Shown here: positions 57,099 through 64,000 of the stretch, in pieces
How the letters are laid out: each line of letters starts with the position of its first letter
How positions within the stretch are numbered: the first letter of the stretch is position 1
NCBI GenBank assembly: GCA_020638835.1
Contig: JACKHV010000008.1
Coordinates: 1 to 64,000 of the forward strand
Origin: Planctomycetota bacterium
Lineage (GTDB): Bacteria > Planctomycetota > UBA1135 > GCA-002686595
Length of the DNA: 64,000 nt
Direction: 5' to 3'
The notes under the pieces: model-generated
Databases searched by the model: none
Told to the model about the DNA's origin: nothing
What the model saw: the letters and a program-made list of their open reading frames with translations, nothing else
Translations under genes and position numbers: made by a program

Positions 57099-57620
57099 TC
57101 AGTCCTCCTCGGACGCGTCGGCGTCCTCATCGTCGTCAGAGTCTTCGTCCCGCTTCGACTTCGTGGCGCGGCGCGCACGCGGACGGCGCGGGCCGTCATC
57201 GTCGTCGTCGTCCATGTCGTCGTCACCGTCGTCGGTCTCTTCGACTTCGTCGACGGCGTCGTCGTCGGGCGGGGTCGGCACGATGAAGTCGGCCGACTGC
57301 TCGGCCTGGGCGAGCTCTGTCTCGGTCTCCGGGATCGCCTCGACGGCGATCTCCAGGCTGCGCAGCACGTAGTCGTTCAGCTCGAAGTCGCGGCGCATCG
57401 CGGGGATGTTCTCGCCGGGGATCTCGAAGTAGGTGAGCAGGAACGTCGCGCGGTTGCGCTTCTTGATCGGATAGGCCAGGCGGCGCTCGTCCCAACGGCG
57501 CGCGGTGTGAACCGTCGCTCCGTGCTTCTCGAGCGTGCCGGTGACGATCGACTTCGCCGAGCCCCAGTCCTTGCGGACGGTCTCGTTGTCGAGCAGGTAC
57601 ATGCCTTCGTAGATGGTCAT
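57099..57620 (-). CDS. rpsF: 30S ribosomal protein S6 with long acidic/basic C-terminal extension
   Basis: 173 residues from the ATG at 57618-57620. The first ~100 are S6 (T-I-Y-E-G-M-Y-L-L; R-R-L-A-Y-P-I-K-K-R-N-R). The last ~60 form a disordered Asp-rich stretch, a short Arg/Lys-rich block and a second acidic end. E. coli S6 also has a short Glu tail added by RimK; this one is genetically encoded and longer. A function in the ribosome platform or in binding the neighbour S18 is not known. Confidence 0.95.
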   Translation of the reverse strand: MTIYEGMYLLDNETVRKDWGSAKSIVTGTLEKHGATVHTARRWDERRLAYPIKKRNRATFLLTYFEIPGENIPAMRRDFELNDYVLRSLEIAVEAIPETETELAQAEQSADFIVPTPPDDDAVDEVEETDDGDDDMDDDDDDGPRRPRARRATKSKRDEDSDDDEDADASEED

Positions 57621-57649
57621 TTTTCTCCGTGTATGAGAAGCAAGGGGCG

Positions 57650-58246
57650 TCAGGCGCCCTGGTTCCAGCGGCTGTGGTACCGCGCCATGCACGCTTCGAG
57701 ATCACCGGTCTTCAGCCAGTCGAGGGCAGCCTCGCTCGCTTCGACGACCGAGACTTCCGCCTCGGGCATCTGCTTCTCGGTGAATCTCTCCAGTACGTGG
57801 CGCGCCGCGTCGGTTCTCGGGCGGCCGATCCCGATCCGCAGTCGGGGGAATCGGTCGGTGCCGAGCAGTTCGATGATCGAGGACATGCCGTTCTGTCCGC
57901 CGCTGCTCCCGTGCGGACGGAAGCGCAGTTGACCCAAGGGCAGGTCGAGGTCGTCGTAGATCACCAGCAGCTCGCTCGGCTCGATGCCGAGGAAACGTGC
58001 GACCGGTGCGACGACTTCACCGGAGCGGTTCATGAAGGTCTCGGGCTTCACGAGCAGGGCGTCGGGGTCGAAGCTCTGCGCGAAGGTGAAGGCCCGGGGA
58101 CCCGTGTAACCGTCCAGCTCGCGTGCGGATCGAAAGAGCAACCCCTCGTGTCGGGCCAGGTGGTCCAGCACGTGGAAGCCGATGTTGTGGCGCGTCCACT
58201 CGTATTGCGGGCCCGGATTGCCGAGGCCGACGACCAGTCGCGTCAC
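57650..58246 (-). CDS. pth: Peptidyl-tRNA hydrolase
   Basis: 198 residues, the usual Pth length. It recycles tRNA from drop-off peptidyl-tRNA. Start GTG at 58244-58246 (V-T-R-L-V-V-G-L-G-N-P-G), with catalytic His in T-R-H-N-I-G-F-H. Other motifs are K-P-E-T-F-M-N-R-S-G and Y-D-D-L-D-L-P-L-G. In-frame codons upstream look like leader. It lies between rplY and rpsF. Confidence 0.96.
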   Translation of the reverse strand: MTRLVVGLGNPGPQYEWTRHNIGFHVLDHLARHEGLLFRSARELDGYTGPRAFTFAQSFDPDALLVKPETFMNRSGEVVAPVARFLGIEPSELLVIYDDLDLPLGQLRFRPHGSSGGQNGMSSIIELLGTDRFPRLRIGIGRPRTDAARHVLERFTEKQMPEAEVSVVEASEAALDWLKTGDLEACMARYHSRWNQGA

Positions 58247-58384
58247 GTTCCGCTTCCTTGCAGGGGGGAGTCCCCCAGCCCTCCCCGGGCACGGCCCTGG
58301 GAAGATCGGGGGCGAACAGTCTACGCCGCCCGGCGGTTCGCGCAAGCCGTCGGTCGGCGAGCGCTCCTCCGGGCGGCGCCGGGA

Positions 58385-58984
58385 TCAGGCCTCGACGGAG
58401 GAGCCTTCGCCCTCTTCGCCTTCTTCGCCCTCTTCCGTGGTCGCTTCCTCGCGGACACCCGCGATGACGGCGACCTCGGCGTCCGGCTCGACGGCCAGGC
58501 GGACGCCTTCGGGGAGCTTGAGGTCCTTGGCGAGGATGTGCGTGCCTTCACCCAGACCTTCGACGTTGACCTCGATCGCGTCGGGGATCATCGAGGGCAG
58601 CGAGAAGATCGAGATGTGCTGCATCGTGTGGTTGACCACGCCCTTGGGCATGCCGACGAAGGCCAACTCGACCTCGGTCTCGGTCTCCACACCGCGCTGC
58701 ACGCGCTTGAACTCGACGTGGATGATGCTGTCGCCGAACACGTCCCACTCGAGCTCGCGGACCACGACAGACTCCGACTGACCACCGATCTCGATGTCGT
58801 AGAGGTGCACGTGGTTGCGGCGGGCGGCGAGGAACTCGTGCTCGTTGATCGCGAGATCGAGGTGTTCCTTGCCGTCGGCGGGTTGCAGGTTCGCGGGGAT
58901 CATGCCGTTCGCGCGGAGGGCGCGGCAGGCACGGCTGCCGAGCTTGGTACGCGCTTCGGCCTTCAGGGTCGCACTCTGAGCCAT
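58385..58984 (-). CDS. rplY: 50S ribosomal protein L25 (general stress protein Ctc type)
   Basis: 199 residues. N-terminal 5S-binding L25 domain (A-E-A-R-T-K-L-G-S-R-A; I-N-E-H-E-F) and C-terminal Ctc domain (L-P-S-M-I-P-D-A-I-E-V-N-V; L-P-E-G-V). Then a Glu-rich acidic tail. Followed by pth after 138 bp, a common L25-Pth pairing. Confidence 0.95.
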   Translation of the reverse strand: MAQSATLKAEARTKLGSRACRALRANGMIPANLQPADGKEHLDLAINEHEFLAARRNHVHLYDIEIGGQSESVVVRELEWDVFGDSIIHVEFKRVQRGVETETEVELAFVGMPKGVVNHTMQHISIFSLPSMIPDAIEVNVEGLGEGTHILAKDLKLPEGVRLAVEPDAEVAVIAGVREEATTEEGEEGEEGEGSSVEA

Positions 58985-59035
58985 GGGATTCTGTCCTCTG
59001 GTCCTTCTAGGAACGTGTTCCGGCCTCGATTCGAT

Positions 59036-59992
59036 TCAGCTCTTGTCCTCGTCGAAGAGCGAGCTGACCGAGATCGAGTGGTGGATGTTGTGAATGGTGT
59101 CCGCGAGCAGCTTGGCGACCGAGACCGTCTCGATCTTGTCCGGCCAGTCGTCGCCGCGGGGGATGGTGTCGGTGACCAGGATGCGGTCGACGGGCGCCTC
59201 GGCGAGGCGACCGCAAGCCGGTCCGCAGAGCACGGCGTGCGAGACCGCGATGATGATCTCGTTGGCACCCTTCTGCTTCAGGATCGCCGCGGCTTGGGAG
59301 ATCGAGCCGCCGGTCGAGATCATGTCGTCGACGAGGACGACGTTGCGTCCCTCGACCTCGCCGATGACGTGCTCGACGGAGGTCTCGGAGCCCGAGTAGC
59401 GGCGCTTGTCGACGATCGCGAGGTCGGCGCCCAGCGCCTTCGCGTAGGAGCGCGCCATCTTGATGCCGCCGACGTCGGGCGTGACCACGACCGGGTTCTC
59501 GATGCCGGTCTTGCGGATCGCGCGCAGCAGCACCGGCTTGGCGAACAGGTGGTCGACGGGGATGTCGAAGAAGCCCTGGATCTGCGCCGCGTGCATGTCG
59601 AGCGTCACGACGCGATCCGCGCCGCTCGCGATCAAGGTGTTCGCGACGACCTTCGCGGAGATCGGCACACGACCCTCGTCCTTGCGGTCCTTCCGCGCGT
59701 AGCCGTAGTACGGCATCACGGCCGTGATCCGGCCGGCGCTGGAGCGTCGCAGCGTGTCGAGCAGCAGCAGGAGCTCGACCCAGTTGTCGTTGACCGGCGG
59801 GCAGGTCGACTGGATGACGAAACAGTCGGAGCCGCGCAGGTCCTCCTCGACCTTGATGTCGATCTCCTGGTCGGGGAACCGACCCACGTGAGCCTTCGCC
59901 AGCGGGATGTCGAGGTTCTTCGCGATCGACTCGGACAGCGCGCGGTTCGCGTTGCCCGAGATGAGCGTGATCTTTTCGCTGTAGGAGGCCAC
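59036..59992 (-). CDS. prs: Ribose-phosphate pyrophosphokinase
   Basis: 318 residues, typical size. It makes PRPP from ribose-5-phosphate and ATP. Motifs: F-P-D-Q-E-I-D-I-K, the P-Y-Y-G-Y-A-R-K-D-R-K catalytic region, T-L-D-M-H-A-A-Q-I-Q-G-F-F and the PRPP loop V-D-D-M-I-S-T-G-G-S. 12 bp after glmU. Confidence 0.97.
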   Translation of the reverse strand: MASYSEKITLISGNANRALSESIAKNLDIPLAKAHVGRFPDQEIDIKVEEDLRGSDCFVIQSTCPPVNDNWVELLLLLDTLRRSSAGRITAVMPYYGYARKDRKDEGRVPISAKVVANTLIASGADRVVTLDMHAAQIQGFFDIPVDHLFAKPVLLRAIRKTGIENPVVVTPDVGGIKMARSYAKALGADLAIVDKRRYSGSETSVEHVIGEVEGRNVVLVDDMISTGGSISQAAAILKQKGANEIIIAVSHAVLCGPACGRLAEAPVDRILVTDTIPRGDDWPDKIETVSVAKLLADTIHNIHHSISVSSLFDEDKS

Positions 59993-60004
59993 GGGTTCCT
60001 TCGG

Positions 60005-61327
60005 TCAGGCGTCTCGCTCGTCACCCGCGACCTTCGAGGCCGCGGCACTGATCTTGGACGGGGCGTGCTTGCGCGCCGGCAGTCCGACCCACGTCTCGCC
60101 GTCCCCCACCGTCGCGCCGCGCGTCACCACCGCGCCGGCGCCGGTCGTGGCGCCTCGGCCGATCGTGTTCGGCGCGACGATGATCGTACCGCTGCCGATG
60201 AACGCGTCCTCGCCGACCTCGGTGACGTGCTTCGCCGTCCCGTCGTAGTTCGCGAAGATCGTCCCGGCGCCGACGTTCGTGCGCGCGCCGATGCGCGCGT
60301 CGCCGAGGTAGGACAGGTGTTTCGCCTTGGCGTGCGCGCCGACGACCGACTTCTTGCACTCGGTGAAGTTGCCGACCTCGGCCCCTTCCTCGAGCACCGT
60401 TCCGGCGCGCAGGTGCGTGAACGGCCCCACCTCGCAACCACCCGCGATCACGACGCCAGAGCGGATCACCGTGCAGGGCAGCACGCGCGTGCCGGCCCCG
60501 ATCTCGACGCCGTGGTCGATGAAGGTCGTCGCCGGGTCCTCGATCGCCACGCCGTTCGCGAGGTGTTCCTCAAGGATGCGCAGCTGCAGCACCCAACGCG
60601 CCTCGGCGAGGTGCCCGAGGTCGTTCACGCCGATCGTCTCGTCGAGGTCCTCGAGCAGGACCGTCTCCACCGGCTTGCCCGCCGCGGCGAGCATCATCGG
60701 GACGTCGGTCAGGTAGTACTCGCCCTGCGCGTTGTCGCAGCGCAGCTTCGGCAGCGCTTCGAGCAGCAGCTTGCCGGGGAAGGCGTAGACGCCCGTGTTC
60801 ACCTCCGGGATCGCGCGTTCTTCGTCCGAACAGTCGCGTTCCTCGCGCACGCCGGCGAAGTCGCCTTCCTCGTCGCGCAGGATGCGACCGAAGCCGCGCG
60901 GGTCGTCGGCGACGGCGGTGAACAGCGCGGTCGCCTCGTCGCCGTTCTCCTGCGCGGTCTCGACGAGCACTTGCAAGCTCGTCGGGCGCAGCGCCGGCAT
61001 GTCGCCGTACAGCACGACCACGGTGCCGGGGTCGTCACCGAGCGCGGGCGCCGCGACCTGCAGCGCGTGTCCGGTGCCCTTGCGCTCCGTCTGTTCGACG
61101 AAGCTCACGCGACCGGTGGCCGGTCCGGCTTCGACGCTCGCGCGCACGCGGTCCGCGCCGTGTCCGACGACGACCACGATGCGCTCGGGATCGAGCGCGA
61201 GCGCCTGGTCGAGCACCCAGTCGAGCAAGCTGCGTCCGCACACCTCGTGCAAGACCTTGGGCAACGCGCTCTTCATGCGCGTCCCTTGGCCGGCAGCGAG
61301 GATCACGACGGAAGCTCGGCGGGTCAT
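60005..61327 (-). CDS. glmU: Bifunctional GlmU: GlcNAc-1-P uridyltransferase / GlcN-1-P acetyltransferase
   Basis: 440 residues from the ATG at 61325-61327. N-terminal pyrophosphorylase (L-A-A-G-Q-G-T-R-M-K-S; L-Y-G-D-M-P-A-L), then a C-terminal beta-helix acetyltransferase with K-K-S-V-V-G-A-H-A-K and N-Y-D-G-T-A-K-H. It makes UDP-GlcNAc, the precursor for both peptidoglycan and lipid A, fitting the lpx genes downstream. First gene of the long minus-strand run, read from the promoter at 61464-61493. Confidence 0.96.
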   Translation of the reverse strand: MTRRASVVILAAGQGTRMKSALPKVLHEVCGRSLLDWVLDQALALDPERIVVVVGHGADRVRASVEAGPATGRVSFVEQTERKGTGHALQVAAPALGDDPGTVVVLYGDMPALRPTSLQVLVETAQENGDEATALFTAVADDPRGFGRILRDEEGDFAGVREERDCSDEERAIPEVNTGVYAFPGKLLLEALPKLRCDNAQGEYYLTDVPMMLAAAGKPVETVLLEDLDETIGVNDLGHLAEARWVLQLRILEEHLANGVAIEDPATTFIDHGVEIGAGTRVLPCTVIRSGVVIAGGCEVGPFTHLRAGTVLEEGAEVGNFTECKKSVVGAHAKAKHLSYLGDARIGARTNVGAGTIFANYDGTAKHVTEVGEDAFIGSGTIIVAPNTIGRGATTGAGAVVTRGATVGDGETWVGLPARKHAPSKISAAASKVAGDERDA

Positions 61328-61463
61328 CGAAGAAGGGGCGTGAGGGAGGTGGACGGAGGGCGCGTGAGCGACCCATAACGACGGACGTACCGCCCCCGAA
61401 GCAGCTCCCGGCGGGGGCTTCGCGAGGCGTTTCGACCCCCTCCCCTGGGAAAGGGGGCCCAAG

Positions 61464-61493
61464 GTTGTATTGCCGACCCCCACGGACTGTCAA
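61464..61493 (-). promoter_or_regulatory. Probable promoter of the glmU operon
   Basis: Minus strand: consensus TTGACA (61488-61493), 18-bp spacer, TACAAC (61464-61469), ahead of a ~130-nt leader to the glmU ATG. Confidence 0.6.
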
Positions 61494-61530
61494 GGCGGCG
61501 CGGCGATCCCCGAGGGGTCCGCGCGCCGCC
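61494..61530 (-). terminator. Hairpin after the propeller gene
   Basis: Stem GGCGGCGCG (61494-61502) with CGCGCCGCC (61522-61530), extended inward by TCCCC/GGGG pairing. It lies 5 bp after the stop at 61536 and abuts the glmU promoter. No T run. Confidence 0.5.
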
Positions 61531-61535
61531 CGAGC

Positions 61536-63212
61536 TCACTCGCCGACGACCCGCAGCGCGTTCGAGAGGTTGCCTTGCGCCCCGCAGGGTCCGCCGAGGT
61601 CGCGGTAGTAGACCTGGTAGTCGCGGACGGTGCCCGGAAGCGGGGCCGGAGGGGACCAGCGGGCCGTCCCGCCCGGTCCGGGGCGCAGCACGGCGATCAC
61701 GTTCGCGACCGAGCCCGCGCAGAAGACGCCGTTGTGGAACGGGATGCGCGTCGCCGGGCCCTCGCCCTCGAGCAGGAGGGCGGTCCCGCCGGCGAAGCCC
61801 TGGCTGAAGTGCAGGGTCAAGGAGGCGCTCCAGTTGCGGCGCTCGAGCCGCGCGCCGACCCCCGCGCGGTTGCCGCAGCCCTCTCCGGCGCCGGAACGGT
61901 TCGCGCACGGGCAGCTCAGCTCGTCGCTGCCGTCGCCGAGGCACAGCAGCCGGGCCTCGGGCGCCGTCCGGGCGAGGCTCAGCACGTCGGCGCCGGGCCC
62001 CTCGCTCTCGACGAAGCCGCTCGCCGAGGAGAAGAAGACGAGCTCGGTGCCGTCGTCCACGAGGTCGGCGAACAAGCAGTCGCCGTTCGCCGGGAGGCCG
62101 CCCACCGCGCTCATCCACTCGGTGCGGCGCTCCGCGCGGTCGTGGAGGTAGAGCTGGGCCGAGCCGAAGTCCTGCCCCGCCCGCGAGGAGAAGGCGGCGT
62201 AGCGCGCGTTCGGCGACAGGCGCGCCGCGAAGCCGCCCTGCGGGAAGCCGGCCGAGTCGAGCGAGAGGCAGCTCGTCGTGCCGAGGCGCAGGTCACGCAG
62301 GTAGACGTCGCCGACGTCGTTCAAGTCGTCGGCATGCAGCGCGGAGCGCGTCTCGAAGGCGACCACGCGTCCGGTGTCGGCGAACGCGACGCCCGTGCAG
62401 ATGTCGTTCGCGGGCACGCCGAGCGCGTCGAGGGACGCGAGGACGGTCGCGCCCGTCGCGAGCTCGACGACGTGCACCTGCGGAACGGGGAGCACGCCGG
62501 ATCCCGTCAGCTGTGCGTCGCCCGAGACGAACGCCAGCGTCGAACCGTCACCCGAGAGGTCGAGGATCGGGAGTGCTCCGTCCGGCGACTGACCGCCGTT
62601 CGGTCGCAGGTTCACGCGGCGCGGCACGCCGACGTCGAGGTCACAGACGAACAAGTCGCCGCGTCCGTTGCCGTCCCCCACGATCAGGTCGGGCGCCTCC
62701 GAGTAGAACGCGATGCGCGAGCCGTCCGCCGAGAGCACGGGGTAGTAGCTGTCGCCGCTGCCCGGCGAACCGTCGGGCCGACGACTCGCGCACTGCACGC
62801 CGTTCGTCGCGCGGTCCCAGACGTAGACCTGGTAGTGCGCGCCGTTCGAGCCGGCGACGAGGTCGTTCGCGCGCGAGACGAAAGCGACGCGACCGCCGTC
62901 GGCGGAGATCACGCCCGAGCCCGAGTGCCCGCTGCCCGATGATCCGTCGGGCCGACTCGAGACGCGCCGCGTGGAGCCAAGCACGCGGTCCCGCACGAAG
63001 ACGTCGCCGACGCCGTTCGCGTCGTCGTCCACCAGCTCGGCCGCGGCGCTCTCGAAGACGACCCAGCGCCCGTCCGCCGAGACGACGCGACCGCCGCCCC
63101 CCCGCAGGAAGGCGTCGGAGCTGGAGGGCACGCCGGAGTCGGAGAGCGAGAGGACCTCGGCCCCGCGGGGGAGGACGGGCGCGAGCACGACGAGCAGCGG
63201 GACGGCGAGCAT
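61536..63212 (-). CDS. Secreted TolB/PD40-like beta-propeller protein with Cys-rich C-terminal domain
   Basis: 558 residues. The signal peptide (M-L-A-V-P-L-L-V-V-L-A-P-V) is short. Residues ~30-410 hold about six propeller blades with V-S-A-D-G-R-W-V-V-F-E-S-type repeats (also V-I-S-A-D-G-G-R-V-A-F-V-S and L-S-A-D-G-S-R-I-A-F). A C-terminal domain has the C-L-G-D-G-S and C-P-C-A-N-R-S-G-A-G-E-G-C-G-N motif. I recall this tail from many secreted proteins of large-genome Planctomycetota. The role is unknown; the tail may be a cell-surface or sorting module. Confidence 0.82.
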   Translation of the reverse strand: MLAVPLLVVLAPVLPRGAEVLSLSDSGVPSSSDAFLRGGGGRVVSADGRWVVFESAAAELVDDDANGVGDVFVRDRVLGSTRRVSSRPDGSSGSGHSGSGVISADGGRVAFVSRANDLVAGSNGAHYQVYVWDRATNGVQCASRRPDGSPGSGDSYYPVLSADGSRIAFYSEAPDLIVGDGNGRGDLFVCDLDVGVPRRVNLRPNGGQSPDGALPILDLSGDGSTLAFVSGDAQLTGSGVLPVPQVHVVELATGATVLASLDALGVPANDICTGVAFADTGRVVAFETRSALHADDLNDVGDVYLRDLRLGTTSCLSLDSAGFPQGGFAARLSPNARYAAFSSRAGQDFGSAQLYLHDRAERRTEWMSAVGGLPANGDCLFADLVDDGTELVFFSSASGFVESEGPGADVLSLARTAPEARLLCLGDGSDELSCPCANRSGAGEGCGNRAGVGARLERRNWSASLTLHFSQGFAGGTALLLEGEGPATRIPFHNGVFCAGSVANVIAVLRPGPGGTARWSPPAPLPGTVRDYQVYYRDLGGPCGAQGNLSNALRVVGE

Positions 63213-63298
63213 CGCCCGTCGGAGTGCAACGCGCGTACCACGCTCCGCGGTCCCCCGGGAGCGCCCACGCGCCTCGCTCGGCCTTCCGGGTGTGCGGA

Positions 63299-63327
63299 TT
63301 GGCTCGGTCCGATGGGGCGTCTATGCT
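63299..63327 (+). promoter_or_regulatory. Probable promoter of the cardiolipin synthase gene
   Basis: TTGGCT (63299-63304), 17-bp spacer, TATGCT (63322-63327). The ATG at 63337 is only 9 bp after the -10, so the mRNA would be leaderless or nearly so. Confidence 0.5.
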
Positions 63328-63336
63328 CGGCCGCGG

Positions 63337-64000
63337 ATGAACGTCGCGGACTGGCTTCCCGAGCTGCTCTTCACATCGCACTGGCTGATCGTCATCGGTC
63401 TGTCGCTGCGCGTGATCCATCTGCGCCGCCCGGTCGGCGTCACCTTGGCCTGGTTCCTCATCCTGCTGGCGCTCCCCTTCGTCGGCGCCGGCTTCTACTT
63501 GATGCTCGGCGAGAACCGCTTCAGCGAGCGGTACACGAAGCTCGCCGGCGAGGTGCACGCGCAGTACGCGGAGTTCCAGGCACGACTACGCGAGCGTGTC
63601 GACCAGGACCGCGTGACGATCACCGACGCGGCGCGCTCGCTGAAGCGTCACGCCACGCGGGTCGTCGGCTTCCCCGCGATCCCCGACAACGACGTGGTGC
63701 TGCTCGGCGAGTGGCAGCTGTTCTTCGAGCACTTGATCGAGGACGTGCGCGCCGCGCGCTCGAGCGTCCACCTCGAGTTCTACATCCTCAGCACGGGCGG
63801 CCTCGTCGACGACCTGCTGCTCGAGCTCGAGGCGGCGCGCGCACGCGGCGTGTCCGTGCGCATCCTGCTCGACGCGGTGGGCAGCGGTCCGTTCCTCTCG
63901 CGCAACGCCAACCTGCAGCGCCTACGCAGCGCCGGCATCGAGCTCGGCATCAGCCACCCCGTCGGATTCCTGCGCGCATTGCTCTCGCGCATCGACCTGC
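63337..64000 (+). CDS. cls: Cardiolipin synthase A-like phospholipase D-family protein, cut at the window end
   Basis: First 221 residues. Two N-terminal helices (W-L-P-E-L-L-F-T-S-H-W; L-A-W-F-L-I-L-L-A-L-P-F-V-G) with G-F-Y-L-M-L-G-E-N form the PLD N-terminal membrane region of ClsA. The first catalytic domain starts at S-S-V-H-L-E-F-Y-I-L. The HKD catalytic motifs lie beyond the window. It would join two phosphatidylglycerols into cardiolipin in the inner membrane. Confidence 0.9.
   Translation, partial: MNVADWLPELLFTSHWLIVIGLSLRVIHLRRPVGVTLAWFLILLALPFVGAGFYLMLGENRFSERYTKLAGEVHAQYAEFQARLRERVDQDRVTITDAARSLKRHATRVVGFPAIPDNDVVLLGEWQLFFEHLIEDVRAARSSVHLEFYILSTGGLVDDLLLELEAARARGVSVRILLDAVGSGPFLSRNANLQRLRSAGIELGISHPVGFLRALLSRIDL

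Noticed and set aside
57629..61378. A 1,249-codon open frame antisense to glmU-prs-rplY-pth
   Set aside because: High-GC codon bias keeps antisense frames open. The translation has no motif, and the sense strand holds well-known proteins.

Overview
The window is high-GC bacterial chromosome with a complete rRNA operon. The 16S gene carries an exact match to the Planctomycetes probe site Pla46 (18 bases at 38542-38559, recalled from the literature), and the anti-Shine-Dalgarno end is intact. The protein repertoire fits a didermic planctomycete: LpxA/LpxC-FabZ/LpxD, BamA, an MCE/Mla lipid transporter, an L,D-transpeptidase, a secreted prenyltransferase-like toroid protein and a secreted beta-propeller protein with a Cys-rich tail. 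I infer Planctomycetota; the exact order cannot be read from the sequence. No insertion sequence, prophage or CRISPR array is visible. The region looks like core chromosome.

Layout. 1-8.4 kb: a partial MutS2 gene with an upstream, frameshifted membrane glycosyltransferase; a cystathionine gamma-synthase-type enzyme; an HU-like protein; and a trpS-lipoprotein-TPR lipoprotein-dtd operon. 8.5-12.8 kb: a lipoprotein built from aromatic WPFF-type repeats, translationally coupled to MlaE-MlaF-MlaD. 12.9-15.6 kb: an SLC13/TrkA-C anion permease flanked by a repeated sequence, including a palindrome with 57-bp arms, then riboflavin synthase. 15.8-20.2 kb: trmD, rplS and a fused secDF. 20.3-25.2 kb: a LysM protein, hflX, nadB, then a lexA transcription unit with a GTTC-N7-GTTC operator on its promoter and a 28-residue membrane peptide in its leader. 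25.4-32.9 kb: a toroid protein, then a ptsN-like/clcA/ktrB/ktrA ion-homeostasis operon. 33.2-38.9 kb: the rRNA operon 16S-tRNA-Ile-tRNA-Ala-23S-5S on the minus strand, with promoter, boxA-like sites, processing stems and terminator. 39.4-47.9 kb: L,D-transpeptidase, a type-2 isoleucyl-tRNA synthetase and an HlyD/ABC-2 exporter. 47.9-61.3 kb: a long minus-strand run glmU-prs-rplY-pth-rpsF-rpsR-rplI-dnaB-bamA-lpxD-lpxC/fabZ-lpxA-oxidoreductase. 61.5-64 kb: the propeller protein and a partial cardiolipin synthase.

How it works together. Much of the window serves the cell envelope: GlmU makes UDP-GlcNAc for the Lpx enzymes, BamA inserts outer-membrane proteins, Mla-type transport moves lipid, and SecDF drives export. 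The rest is translation, ion balance and SOS control. The most interesting candidates are the lexA leader peptide with its operator, the WPFF lipoprotein coupled to the MCE system, the palindrome around the SLC13 gene and the EIIA-ClC-Ktr operon.
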